Shown piece by piece: positions 10,949 through 24,019 of a DNA stretch of 60,000 bases. Under the pieces are notes generated by a model. The model did not search any database, had not been told where the DNA came from, and worked only from the letters and a program-made list of their open reading frames with translations. Every line of letters begins with the position of its first letter. Positions within the stretch are counted from its first letter, which is position 1. Origin of the DNA: Takakia lepidozioides. Lineage: Eukaryota > Streptophyta > Takakiopsida > Takakiales > Takakiaceae. The DNA lies in NCBI GenBank assembly GCA_030704615.1, contig CM060733.1, positions 15,192,001-15,252,000 on the forward strand, given 5' to 3'. Both the position numbers and the translations under genes were made by a program.

Positions 10949-13900
10949 TCAATGAGAACGGAACAGACGATCAAGATGGAGAAGGTGGCCACGGACATGG
11001 TATACATGCACCGAATACAATGTGGCTGCCAGAAAAACAGCACCAAATGAAAAAGAAATGGGAATGCCGAAGTCCTGAAACAACCAAAGACATGCAGAGA
11101 TTTAGGGTTCAGTGTCCATCCCTCCAATGTAAAGAAAACATAGTTTACACAAAGTAGATCAGCATAAAAAAGGACATTACTTCTCATCTCTCTCTGCCAA
11201 CCAGAGCCATAACATGTGTAGGTTCAACAAAAATTACGAAGCTTGATACACAGAAAAGACATGGCGTCTGAATCCAGTTCAACTACATATCATACCTGGG
11301 GATGAGAAACAACCATGCCCATGGCGTAGGTTAGCATGTCCATTATAGCCTGCAATGAATTCTGAACCCCACCTACCACCCCTCTTTCTGCTTCTGGCAC
11401 TGATTCCTGCAATCCCAAAACCACACAATCGCATTTAGATGTAGCAACTGAAGGTCTTTATTTTTGGCTGTGACTACAATATTCTATTTGGTTTCAATGG
11501 TTTAGGCGATGGTCTTGCACAGGAGCAACTGTTTTCTAGATTCAATTGTACTGAAGATCTTTACTCCAACCCCTTGCCCATTCTGTTTCAATCGGCACTA
11601 AGGTGCTTCTGTGATTGCTGTGCAAGCTTTCTAAGAAACTCCTCTCATGTTTGTTGAAACAGGACATTTAGACCATAACCATAACTGCAGGCTGCCAATT
11701 CAGACACTGATTTCTTGAGTAAAATATCATGCTCAACCAACGAAGACTACCAGTATGAAGACTCAAACTTGAGAACTAATCTACACCCTATATCCTTCAA
11801 CACACAGATCAGACAAGAAGGGGAAGAGTTTTTTCCTGCATGAGCTGGGTGACAGAGAGATCAAACATCCAAAGGCCAAGGCGTGAGGCTGAGACACCAC
11901 CAATCAGTAGACCTGCTGCTACACTCGAGCTACGGACCCAAATTGAAGCCACACATAATGAGAGCAAAGAGCACTGGATTTGGCACACATAGTCAACCAG
12001 TTAGATTCAATTTTTTGGCTATAAAGCGCTTGCAAGAGAAAGATAACCCAACATTCCCTCACTTGCAGCCATAGACCCCATGAGATACTACCTTCCAAAC
12101 CTGATGGAGCTGTTATCCCATGAGAGAGAGGGAGAAAGAGAGAGAATGAACTCATAAGACATTTGCCGTAGGGACCAGAGAGGGAGAGAGAGAGATTCCT
12201 CATTATGGCACCATGTGGACACTATGCGAGAATCCATCAGACCTGATAGGCAACATGCACGTCTGACCCCACTAAACACGTGTTCAATAGGATAGACAAG
12301 TGCTTCAGAATCAAGAACCATAGATTTCACTCACTCTCTTAATGGACAATAATTCATACCTAAGACTATTAGAATACCTTCCCAGGGGACAATTTCAACA
12401 ACCAATATTTTTGTTAGCTTCGAAAGAACCCAATCAAATGCTACTGCCTCACAATCACACCCTGAATTGCTGGCCCCATACCTAATCCTTGACCGCTTCT
12501 GGTACTAACTGCTCTTATATATGAACTCCCATTCTCTGCAAGGGCCATTCAAATTCAGGAAAAACTTGATGATGCATCCCTTCTTATATGAGACAGTCAA
12601 TCAAACATACCTGCAACCAAATGGACCAAAGACCTGTGCGAATCGTTTGCAGGCGAGCATGTACTGATGGGTAGACAACCGTTGCTAGGATTCCCACCAA
12701 AGCTGCTCCTCCCCGGGCCAGGCCCAAAATGTAAGGTGGCAGCCCTCTCCACTTCAAAACTGCAGTCATCAATGTCCCAAAGCTGGCAAAAGTTGCAAGA
12801 TCGGGGATCTGATTAGACATTATGCGGACTTCTTTTTACTGCAGATGAGGCGAATAAAAGCAAGAAAGAAATCTTTCTTCAAACAACTTATTCCGGGAAA
12901 TACAACAGACCAAAAGTTACAACTTGGATGTTGCACAGGAGCAATGCATAGGCTTTTAGGAACGGATTACATCATGCCATCACCACATACATCGAAATTA
13001 CATGTTACGGGGAGGCAAACACTGCAAAAATTCTCCACCAAGAAACAAATGATTCGTCTACCTGTAGCACCTAAAGACTAATTGGTCCCACATTCACTAA
13101 TTGGTCCATATAAAATCATAAACACGCATCTGTTTACAGTGGGGAGCACCTCAAAACTGTGAAGTAGAGCAGAGCAAGTGCCAACCCTGCCAACATTGCC
13201 TCCTGCCTCATATAAACACCCCACCCTTCAATGACTGGCAAGTGCTGCAATCTGTGCACCAAAGCATTGCTCCATGACTTAGAGTGCATCAGCTTCCCTT
13301 GAACCAGTCCCTCTTCTTCGTCCTCAATATTTTCATTCTGCAGCAGGATCACTCATCCATTTCAGTTCGCAGGTAAGAACAGACTCATGTCTGCTCCTCT
13401 GTCATCTTTTCTCCCTGCTTTTCCTCTTATCTATTCCGTGGACATCTACCTCAGATCCCACTCCGGGAGCAAGCAATGGAGGACTCGGACCTTTGCTTGC
13501 CCTATCAATAGTCTATGCATGCCCTAATTCCGAAAACAGCAGACACCGGTCATGAAGAGTAACAGTATGCCTTCACTTCGCCTCTATCTCTCTCTTCCAC
13601 TCCGTCCAAACTTGGCATGGGTATACTCCACTAGCCTACGTCAAACCACACATGATCCCTCCATAATTTGTCCCATAGGGTATTGGGGTCCCCCCACAGC
13701 CATTATGAAGCCCCAGAACCATCACGAACCTCTATCAGGCGACCCTTTCCTTTTGCAACTCTGCCACTTTCTTCTTGCCCCACCAGCCAACTTTCAACAA
13801 AGCCCCCTGCAACTGGAGTCTCCATTACTGTGCCTTTGGTATGAGCCTTGCACTGTAAGCCAGGCATTCCCATATAAACCGAGTAAAGGAACCAGTATTC

Positions 13901-16900
13901 CAATCCAACAGAAGCAATGTTCCACACGGCAATGAAGACAGCACTTGAAATTACTGACACAGAACTCATGAGAAACCCAACAGCCACAGGTGCCAAGAGC
14001 TTGCAGCTAAGGTCAATGCGGCGCATGACTGCATTCATCCCAGTTAAGAGCCCTGGGGACTGCGATTCCGCAATCACAACTACCCTGCAGCAAATTAGAC
14101 AGTATTTGAGTCCTGAGTGCACCAACTGCTGAGAAGCCAATTAAACCACTCTGTTAGTCCATTTATGTGCCACATACGACACAGGCAAGGCTTCTTAACC
14201 ATCTGGTGAAATTTGCACTCTACCCTCCTCCTCTAGAGCAGAGCCCAAGATGTCTCCTTAAATTTCCTTCAGCTGAACATTTTGACTCCAAAGTATGCAA
14301 TTCTAAGAACCTAGAAAAGACTTGAATCACAAAGTATGCATATCATCAAGGCAGTCACCCTGTGAGAAAAGCATCAGCCTCAATCCTATTTGAGGTTGGC
14401 AAAGGGACTCTAAGCAACACCACTCAAAAAACCCACTTATGATCTCTATGGGGCAAGAAGAGAATTTCTTTCTGTACAACTTTGTTTGGGGTCATCCTCC
14501 AACTTAAAGCAACTTACAACTCTCCAAGATAGTCACATGTGAGTGGCAAGTAGTTTTAGAACAGCCTATAGAGCAGAGTAAACTCCAAGCTCACATTTGA
14601 GAGGTAACCAAAGATTAACAGAAGAGCATACAAGATTGAAAAACAAAGGAACTGGGACAAAACCTCGGGAAAAGAAACAACCAAAAAAGAAAGGAAACCA
14701 GAATGAATGCTGTCACATCAATTAGACAGCCAATCCAAGAGAGAGAGACAGTTAAGTCATGTTATGGGTTTTAGGTCATGCAGCGGCTAAAATAACTCTC
14801 CAATGACTTCATCAGTTCCCCAACAGAGGATGCTGACCCGATGAGTTTCTGTGCAACATGTCAAGACTCAGCTAAGACAGTGTGTTTGGCATTCAGATCA
14901 TAGGAAACACAAGAATAAAAACCACAAAGAGGGAGGGAGAGAGAGAGAGAGAGAGATTCTAAATTTAAACTAATCAAGATACAAACTGATGAGATTTGTA
15001 TAATGCTATTATGAGACCTTCCGACACAACTAAGCAGCAACATTGGGAACACAAAGGTAGTGGAGAAACGTAGCAATATATATGCCACTCCCCAATTGAC
15101 TTTGTTCAGGATGCAATAAATGACACCAACCTGAATAGAGGCCTTAGCTACATACCGGAGGGTTTGCATAGCCAACTTACCAATCACGCTCAACGATAAT
15201 ATTGCTCGCAAGACCAGCAAGAGCACCAAATGCGCCAAAAGTGTTGACAAGAACCACCAGTGCAATGAAAGCCTTAAAACCCCCAGGAGCAGACCCTGGA
15301 TGAAGCAACAGCACAACCACCGCCAATGCAGCTGCAACTACTGATCCATTCTGTACACCCAATGATATCTGCACCACCTGCCCTTTACCCAACCCTGGCT
15401 TTTTTTAAATAATCACTGCCCCTCTGTACAGCCATAGCCGTTGCTCCACCACCCACCCCACTTTCCTTTATTTTCTGCTACATCCAAACCAGCTGGGGTG
15501 CATGACCTCAAGGCCAGGACAAGCAAAGTTGGATGAGTATATATTTCCTGTCAGGAATGGAGGCAAGAACCCAAATATTTTTTGTATTCCTGGGAAAATC
15601 CCACACAGCCTTGAAAATCCTGGTAATGTGATGCGGTAGGGCCAAAGGGAGACAAAGAAAGGTGAACTCCTTACAACTCATCAGACTGTGGATGCAGCAA
15701 CCTTTGTGAGCTCACACCCCACACCCAGTTTGATACAGCATGAAGAGAAAGAGATGCATACCCTCAGCCCCGGCCTTTTATCCACCCAACCTCCAACAAC
15801 GACACCCATGGCTGCCACTGATGCAGCTTCCACCAAACCATAGATGGCTGCCAATAGTAAGGAATTGGGCCAAACTTCTATCATGAACAGTCCCACAGCA
15901 AACTCCCACATTCTGTGTGATGCAACCATGGATCAGAATACATCTGCTACAAAAGGATCTGTTTGTTCGACCATAAAATCCAGACGCGCAAGATCAAAGG
16001 TTTCCTCAGAGAAAGTGAGACAATTAGACAGAGAGAGGAAGCATTTGCGAATTGATCACTACCACGATAAAAAGTTCACCCACATTTGAGCAAATGGAAG
16101 AATACTGCTGCGTCCTTCACAAATGGTTCTACAATTTTCACTTTACAGGTGCTTGACCAGAAAACAAGTGAGAGCAAAAACAACACCCTCTCAGGGTATC
16201 AATTACCACACAAGAAACAGACTGTCGTTGCCTTCCTCTTGCACTCTAACAGCAAGGTCATTTAACAACCTGACAGCAGGAGCAGACAAGAATGCCTCTC
16301 CCAAATAGAGGGCGCAACAAACAATTTCATTTAAAGCATTGTAATATCTTTGGTAAAGGCACTGCAATAGAGAAACCAGGGGAATGAAGAACAAAGAACA
16401 CCAAAAATATTGTAGCTTCTATCATCCTATATAGCGAGAGGTACTAGAAAGAAGGGAGGTTGGACAGGGCGAGAGAAATGAAATGAAATAAAATGAGAGA
16501 AAGGCAGGAAAAGGGGAGAAGGACAGGGAAGTAGAGAAATGACAAAGGAGAATATCAGAAACACCTGTCCCCCCATCTCGAAAGAAAATGGCTACAGTAG
16601 AGATAGCGAACCAAAAGGTCCACTTGTTTCTTCTCCGCGAGCCCCTCCATGTCTCTCTCCATCCTGCTCAATTGCTCACTAGTCTCATGTATTTGTCCAG
16701 ACCGTGATTCATAGCCGGAACCACCGTCTCCAGAAATCCAACCAACTCCTCGGACCCCAGCTTCTTCGGAGACATTCTTTGTGGACGTGCTTGAATCCTG
16801 TTCACCATAGCCTGTTCCAGATGAGGATCCCTCTGGAAAGGATGAGAGGTTTTCGTCACCATATGATTTTTCTTCACTTACTAACACTTCTGAGTGAGAC

Positions 16901-16953
16901 AGAAGAGGGGAGAGCTCCAACAGGTGAGGAGAGTCCCCGCTGGCTGCCTCCAT
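10949..16953 (-). CDS. Ferroportin / iron-regulated transporter (SLC40A1, IREG family)
   Basis: A membrane exporter of Fe(II) and related metals. Nine exons on minus: 16565-16953 (ATG), 15762-15912, 15181-15377, 13829-14084, 13150-13337, 12611-12782, 11836-11973, 11296-11406 and 10949-11074 (TGA). They give 1728 nt, 575 residues; animal ferroportin is about 570. Family blocks seen: FLSRWGDRMWEF, VGLFMIEVWPNSLLLAAIYG, ASNIIVERDWVVVI, MNAVMRRIDLSCKLLAPV, EGWGVYMRQ, FGTLMTAVLKWRGLPPYILG, RTGLWSIW, SRLGLWMFDLSVTQLMQ and VPEAERGVVGGVQNS. The acidic, serine-rich N-terminal 100 residues are not conserved in the family. The donor after exon 4 (ACA then GTAATG) was chosen because it restores phase. 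The junction between exons 7 and 8 lacks a GT donor (see findings). Plastid or vacuolar versus plasma-membrane location cannot be told. Confidence 0.93.
12120..12195. repeat. GA-rich microsatellites in ferroportin intron
   Basis: Two GA-rich tracts (near 12121-12145 and 12180-12195) lie in the intron between exons 6 and 7 of ferroportin. A further GA run lies near 14935-14956 in another intron. Confidence 0.7.
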
Positions 16954-18150
16954 CGCCGAGGTCCAATGCAGGATGCCAGAATCCGCCCAAACAAATGCCC
17001 CAAAACAACTTGCTGCAAGTAGGTGCTTACTATCTTTTGCGGTGCTTACTTGGGCCTGGATACAAACTTTGGGGATTTTGATACCTGTACTTCAGACTCA
17101 GAGAGTGATCCCGGGGCAGGTTGGCCATGCCTTGTAACTTGGGTCCACTTTTGTGGGTCCTATGCATTTCACATTTGATGGAATGATCTTTGTCAAGTCA
17201 CCTCCTTGCAAGAAGGACTGGACCTCATTACGACGAGGCCACGCAAAATTCAGAGGCCTTTTCCTCAACCGAACTTGTCTGATTCTTTGTAAAATGTTGG
17301 GAGAGAGAGAAGACTCGGGCCAAAACCGGCATAACTAAGAGCCACTTACACGGCTACTAACTGTTCGGATGGGAGTGTTTGGTTGGATGTTGAGCAAAAT
17401 TGGTTGAGGTTTAAATTGAATCTTATCTGCCCAGCAAAAGTTATGGCCAGTTTAAAAGGTGGCAGGAGAAAAAACCTGGTTGTATGGGTTCTGATTCTCA
17501 AGAAAAGACTATATACCCATGTCATATTTCAGGTTTGAATAAATGGGAGAGGTAGAAACTCTCTCCAAACTTTCATGGTCAGCATTCCTTTCTGAAGTTA
17601 GGCCAGTGAAAGAAGGTCGACCTAGTGGGAATCTGAGTAGCACGCTTGCTAATGGGTGTCACACATGCCCTTCTGTGGAGGTAGAAGTCTTCGGACAAGA
17701 CTCATAGAATCCGAGTTCAGAGTAGAAGTGAGCTGCCAGTGTGAAATGTGAGAAGCAATCTTTAATATCAAATCAGATGTGTCCCAACAAGAAGCTGTCA
17801 AGACTGATGACTTGGAAATATCCCGCTCTACAGCAGTACTCTGTAACAAAAAGGACAAAAAAAGTTAGTACCAAAGACTGGACATTGTCCATAGGCAACC
17901 TGATTCGCACTAAGCCTGAGAGAGACAGACGACAAACAGAGAGTGTTCCTTCCTGTCTATCTCATGGTGTCATGACCTATGCGTGGGCCAGAGTCCGTTT
18001 TAATGCTGATGGGCTCCAGCTGAACAAACGCCAAAGGATGCTACCAATTACAAAAAAAACTTCTGAGAGAACTTTGAGAGAGGCCTACTGACCTCACGAA
18101 AGCTCAACAAAAACAGCCAGCGAGAAAACAATGACGGAATTGTGAGGGTG
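16954..18150. other. Intergenic, upstream of ferroportin
   Basis: This holds the presumed promoter side of the ferroportin gene on minus, followed by sequence with only short, unpatterned open frames. No RNA gene, repeat array or recognisable exon was seen. Confidence 0.4.
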
Positions 18151-18196
18151 GGCAAAGAGCCGAAATGATGACCACCGATTTGGCCCAGTTAATCTT

Positions 18197-18480
18197 CTAT
18201 CCAAACTCATCACTGAAGGTTTGCCGAGCCTTACAAACTTTGGAAACATTGCTTCTAGAGGAGTTATTGACAAGGAGGACAGAGTCATCAGCATATAGAG
18301 GAACTTTGATATCCTTCCTAGGTTGGGGGTCGGAGGGGATGGTAAGCCCCACAATGTCGTTTGTGGATTCCATAAGATGACCAAGAGCATCTGCCGCAAG
18401 TAAGAAGAGAAAGCTGCCAGGGGGCGACCGGAGGTTTTGAGGGGATTTAGGAAGGTGTGCACGCTCAGGCTGGGCATTCG
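18197..18480 (-). mobile_element. LINE (non-LTR) reverse-transcriptase fragment
   Basis: Minus-strand reading gives a reverse-transcriptase palm fragment. A PPGSFLFLLAADALGHLM block (the G-x-PLSP-like motif, degenerate) is followed by KVPLYADDSVLLV. The YADD box, near 18279-18299, is the catalytic motif of non-LTR reverse transcriptases. The frame ends at 18197. Fingers, endonuclease and tail are absent, so this is a dead fragment. It lies about 90 bp upstream of and antisense to the first MUS81-like exon and may have cut into that gene's 5' flank. Confidence 0.7.
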
Positions 18481-19985
18481 CGTGCTTCTCTCTGAACAGA
18501 TCAATCGTGAACGGAGTTGTGGATGTGGGTCTTTCGGTGCTGAAGGAGGTGAGAGGCGGGGAAGGGAAAATGGATGCACTTGCAGCGTTTCTGGTGCAGA
18601 AGCGAGAGGAGCATTTGGAGAAGTCGTCTGAGGGTGGGACGCTGGGTGATTTGCATTTGGAGTCATCAGGTACGGGAAGTATCAATGGTAGGTGTTGGGT
18701 CTTTTTCCCAGGTGCAACGTACTGCATTCGAGTGTACTCTGACCATGAATTGATCCTTGTGCAGCTCTTCTGCAATCATCAGATGTAAAAAAGTGAGGTT
18801 GACTGAGAGGGTAAGAGCCGGAATTCATATAAATGTGGGGAACCCCTCTGCATTTTTGGCAGCATGTGAATGTGCGTTCTTCTGGGCAATTATGTGTGCA
18901 GAGGCATTGGCAAATGGCTACTTAAACTATTTTAGCAAGCAAAGGGAGCAAGAGCAACCGAGTGGTGCACCAGATCCCCGTCCAAAAGGTGCACTATCTT
19001 TGGTTTTCTGTCCTTTAGCGACCTTAGATAACAGTAACAGACAGACATAACTGTAGTGTCGTATTGCATGGTTGGCAGACAACCTCAGTTTGGTTGCCAA
19101 TCTACAAAGCATGGCCAACATTGTATGTTAGGGTCTTCAGGAACCAGCAACAATCAAACATTCCCTGTTAGTTAGTCTTCAGGATTCATAAACCTGAAAT
19201 CACTACTAGGCTGTTCGATATGATTTGTCTATTGCTCATGTGACGAAACTCAAAGAACCTTTGCACTGGTGTCTGACTCATCATTTTGTCATATTGCCAC
19301 ACAGTAATCCATGAATAATGTGTTGCAGATGCAGAAGGGAACTGTGCAATCTGTATGCTGATAGCATTGAAATCAGCCAACTAGTTTCAAATTACCTTGA
19401 GTCAGCTGCAATAGACACTGACATAACTGCTTCTGCAACCTACTCACAAGCTCTCAAGCCGACCAACTGTTGCAGCATGCCATAAGATCTAGTCTTCTGT
19501 CAATCCCATGCAGTCATTGACACTCTAGTCAATGACTTATAGAACTTTATTTCCTCTGTCGTGCTTATTCACGACAAGTGTGCTCCCTGTGCAGGAAAGC
19601 AACCCAAGCACCAAGGCATTATCTACCTCAGAAGAATTCAGGCCCTTATGCCATTCTTATCACCTTATGTCGGTATGCCTTATCTTTTTTCTTTCTGTTT
19701 CTGTTTGCGGAGAAGAGAGCCTGAATAAGGAAGGTGGGTAAAAACTCATTGAGAAAAGAAGTGAAAGGGAGTAATAGAGATGTTTGTGCCAATGTTGTGA
19801 CCACGGACCAAGGTACAGTTTTCATTATGTTTTTAGCATGTTTCTAGTGCCGGGGAAAAAAGTCCCTTGTAGAAGAAATGTCATGGCAAATATGGTGGTG
19901 CTGCAGAGCCATGCAGGAAGGTAAAGCCTAGGAACTGATTGATGCTGCTGAAGCAAGTGGCCTCTTACGCTTACCCATTGAGTAA

Positions 19986-20032
19986 GAAATGAAATGAAAT
20001 GGTGCTTTATAACGTCCACGGAAAGTAAGAGA
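19986..20032 (+). repeat. Dispersed ATGAA-tailed repeat, copy 2
   Basis: AAATG units followed by GGTGCTTTATAACGTCCACG and GAAAGT, closely related to the copy at 2363-2425. It lies in a MUS81-like intron. Confidence 0.55.
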
Positions 20033-21578
20033 AAGTAGCCCTGGGATGAGCTCCTTGGTTCTTAGAGGCTTAGATTGATCCAATCCATGTATATTTTTTT
20101 TCCATGTAGTTCTGGACTGAAAGTGAATTGGGGAAAGAGCAGGCCCAACAAAGGTGTTATCCCACCAAGGTTTGGTTCCGGTCCTCAGTATTCGTACTCT
20201 GGCTGGAACTCCATGAAGCCTCTCATTGAGAAAGGCCTGGTGATCAAGAAAAACAATCCTGCCAAGTGAGTGCCACCACCTTCCAGTTTAACCTTATTCT
20301 GTCTCCCGAGGCTCTGTCAGCTTCAACTTCCATTGACTTCTCACCTCCAAATAGGTATGCTTCACATCCAGACCTGACTCAACGATCACAATTACGGGGG
20401 CTTTGTGTATGGTAACTTGGCAACCTGTATAAGCGTCATTGCTGTACGTGTTATAGAGAGAAAGATAACTCCTGCTGAAGCCAGCGTAAATAACATATAA
20501 GAGCCACTTCACCTTGTGACTGCCCCCTGTCATGGGTGAGCTATATGTATTACAGACCTATCACTGCTGATACTTCTCACTAGATGTGGCATCAGGTGGG
20601 AGGAACAAAAGCTCTTTTTGTTATGACTGCAGGAAGAGACAGGCCAGAGCTCACCCCTCAAACTACCTACAAAACAACTCAAGTTTTTACTAATAGCCTT
20701 TGGTGCCATTCAGGTACATGCTGATCGATATGGGTAAGACAACAGCACAGGACTGTATGGTGAGGTCAGGCCTGGGGGTTGAAAAGGATCCTAGCCAGGG
20801 TTCACCTATGGAGGAGGATATGGAAAGGGATGAGGGTTGCAGACAGGAATCGCTGGGGGAACTGGATGCTCGAGGCCCACAACATTCTTCAAGTATTCAG
20901 AGTGGATCCCAACACCGCACTATGGGCAGTTTTTCAGAAAGAGACACCATTTTGGAAATGAACAGGGTTACTGTATGAAAATTCATTACTCAAGCCTCAA
21001 ATGTGAAAAGATACCTGGTCTGGTTAAGGTTTTTCTGCTTATGGATGGTCTAGAAAAGTCCTCAAGGGAGCTTTGACTATCATCCTTCTGCAAAAAGTTT
21101 CGATGGTTTCAGGTCAAAACTGAATGGCTGTGTGAAAGCTGACAAAGACCCTCTGCATAGAGTACATTTGCATTCGGGAATTCTCATAAATTGTAGAGGG
21201 AGGTAGGAAATGTAAATAAACCTGTGTAAGTGGGCATGGCTGGTTCTTTAGAGGCTGCTGGAGCAGATCGGTACCAAGTTCCATTTGATGTTGCAGCCCC
21301 TGCTACATAGAATAGTCACATTGATTTGAACCAGAAAATTTGCTAAAGGTAGACTAGACATTTTGTGTGTTGCCTCCAAGAGATCAAAATGGAGACAATT
21401 TTTTGTCTAGCTGCATCCCCAGCCATTCATCCAATTAGTAAACTCAAATAGCTGTAAGACCTTAAAACCATCATCAACGCAGAATTCTGAGGTTTGGCCA
21501 TGACAGATGAGTCAAAACCTGCCCTTGGAAGATCCCTTATCCTTGACTTTTCTGGCCATCCAGTGAAGTCTATTCCTG

Positions 21579-21797
21579 TTAAGTGAAGATGTCATCCTTA
21601 CCTCTTTCTGATGGAGTAACAGTTGGTGTTCTATCTTTCTCCACCCTGCTGCCATAGCCCTTGCCTAACAGGAACTCCAAGGCATGTGCCCACAGGTCTT
21701 TGTCTGGCAAACCCTCCCCTGTAGCTCGCTGCAATGCAACACGGATCTCTGGCTCTTTGAATCCCATTGACTTCAGCTGTACCCCCATGATTGCCAA
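21579..21797 (-). other. Possible orphan exon with a UBA-like helix pattern
   Basis: A minus-strand stretch reads VQLKSMGFKEPEIRVALQ and then ALEFLLGKGYGSRV, followed by a possible donor (GAG then GTAAGG). The MGF...ALQ...ALEFLL spacing resembles a UBA domain. It lies antisense inside a large MUS81-like intron, no partner exons were seen, and it could be chance. Confidence 0.2.
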
Positions 21798-24019
21798 AAT
21801 GTGGCGGCCTCAGTTTTCCAGAATTTCAATAAACACAACTATGAGCCCACATCCATGGTAAGACACCATAAGCACTCCAGTTTGTGATATGGGCTGTGTA
21901 GGGATAGATACAGAGATAGTGGGGAAGGGGATGTGGGAGAAGAGATTAGCTACTATTTGGTCTTCCTATGCATAGGTCTGAGAGTCTGTGATTACAGTTT
22001 TCAGCAAGGTCCAGGAGATAAGAGAAGCATGAATTGGTGGTGAACATAGCAGGGCCTGCTAGCTCCAGGACTGGTGGAGGAGAAGCAAGCACCTTAGGAG
22101 GTAGTGAACTGGCAGTGCCACCTCTGGATGTGGGTGAAAGTTTGGTGCAAGTCTACGACATGGTTCTCGTTCTAGATACACGGGAGCAGATTCGACATAA
22201 CACTACGGGGTAGACCCTTTTCGTTCATTTCTTGAGGCCAAGCAAAATACGTCCACTATCTCTGCAAGAGGCATGGATTGCTTTTGAGACAACGTTTTAT
22301 CATGGAGAGGCTTGCTGCCAGTTAGAGGGTAAAGCCACTGAAGGCTTGGTGGGACCAGATGCTCTTCTCTTTATGCACAAATGGCTCTTACCAATATTGC
22401 ATGCAGAACTGGCTCACTTCAGAAGTTTGCTGATCGGCTCCGTGATCAATACAATGTGAATGTTGAGGTCGGTATTGTGTCTGCAGTTTAGCTTTCCATC
22501 TTCTTAAACTGAACTGCAATATTACTGCTCATGCAGTTATTAGATTTTGCCATGACGATGGGATGATGAGTTAAGTAATGGGATGAAATTTGCAAGAAAA
22601 ATTTAGTTAACAGGACAGCAACTTCTTATATTACAATGTAATTCAGGCTGATGTTACAGACTTTTTAGAACTGCGAATGATCCGGCCAGTGCACTCTAAT
22701 GTCACCCTATTTGATAGGTTATTACAAATTTATCATGTGTTCAATTACAGATAAGGCAACTGCCAGTGGGTGATGCAACATGGATTGCAAGGCACAAGCA
22801 GCGAGATCAGGAGTATGTGTTGGGCTTCATGCAAACCCTAAATGTGGGTTTGTAAGATGCTGAAGGTGGGGAATATTGCGCGACAAAAACAAAAAAAAAC
22901 CGCTTCCAGATAGAGCCCTCCTCCCAACCGTAGGAACACAGGGTTTGTTGTGTTCCACCCCCGAGCTCATGCCGAATTTTGAACTCGGCGCCTCGGGGAG
23001 GAGCATGTTGTCCAAGGACTTAACGTCTTTAATGGACAGTATATTAAGTGTAATTACAATTATTGATGATTTGTGCTCATTAATTCTGGTGAAACACATG
23101 AGCACGCTAAGGGCATCGAGACAGTTGGAGACGCTCTAACCTTAACACAAGACTAAGAAAGAGCGTCGATGATCTCTGACAGTCCATCAAAGACACCTGC
23201 TACAAGCAGCAAAAGCTCCGCCTTTTTCTATGCATCTACACTGTTGGTTTGTTATTGGAACACGGTTCTCTTAAACAAGCATATCCGTCTGATTGACCAA
23301 GAGGTTGTTGTGTATAGGACATTCACAACCGAGATTTTGGAAGGATTTGATGTTCAGCGGACTCGTGACGCAAATGACACGATAGCAAGATATGGTGAAT
23401 TGACTCTTGCAATTACTGATCGATACTCGATGGAGTTTGGAATATCCCGTGCAGATTGTCTACTACTGTCTGCCAGACCTTCAAGGATTTTGTGGAGCAC
23501 TGCAGCTTGAGATGGAGCGAATCAGTGATGTCTTGGTGTCCAATTGATGCAAGTTGGCCATCCTGTTTCTAGTTAATGTCACATGACTAATGCCAACGTT
23601 AGTGAGGAAATATGAGACTCCCTGCAGGTGTGCCCTCTTCTTGTGTTCACCTGGTTAGAATTTCTTTCCGTTTTACAGCTCCTGTTGATTGTTTCAGGGT
23701 TTCAATTGGCAGTTGCTTTACAGGATGTTGTAGAAGTAGGTTGAGACTTTTTCCGTTAACATCACTACAGAGCGTAATCAAAACTTGCTGGTAATTACTT
23801 GATCTGTCTCTGGACCACCCACAGCATATGGTGCTTACACTGGCTGAATCAAGTGGTGTGGGAATGGGGGAGGACCTTTCAGAACTGACCTTCAGAACAC
23901 CTTTGACGTGCATTTGATGGGTGGGCTTGCAGGTGCGTAACGTAATGGAAGATATGGCTTTGTCAATTCTGGACCGATATCCAACTCTCCTTTCACTTGC
24001 CCAAGCATACTCAAAACTT

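Larger units (their letters stand above)
18570..24019 (+). pseudogene. MUS81: MUS81 structure-specific endonuclease, degenerate intron-bearing copy
   Basis: MUS81 with EME1 cuts branched DNA at stalled forks and crossover junctions. Exon-like blocks in family order: an N-terminal block ALAAFLVQKREEHLEK (18570-18669); a helix-hairpin-helix piece GIGKWLLK (about 18903-18926); HYLPQKNSGPYAILITL (19595-19672); the winged-helix block YSGWNSMKPLIEKGLV with NPAK (20110-20265); YMLIDMGKTTAQDCMVRSGL (from 20714); ERCC4 nuclease start MVLVLDTREQ (about 22155-22200); LQKFADRLRDQYNVNVE (to 22467); RQLPVGDATWIARHK (from 22751); RKSVDDL then SIKDTCYKQQKLRL (about 23158-23220); FTTEILEGFDVQRT (about 23313-23354); TFKDFVEHC (from 23477); and MALSILDRYPTLLSLAQAYS (to 24019). 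Disruptions: TAG at 18933 or a slip near 18927, TGA at 23177-23179, frameshifts near 23503 and 23528, and a missing nuclease core before RKSVDD. Introns are kept, so it is not a processed copy. Confidence 0.75.

Noticed and set aside
14861-15337. 158-codon minus frame over ferroportin
   Set aside because: It overlaps exon 3 in another frame and runs into the intron with a GA repeat; the spliced ferroportin reading explains the exon.
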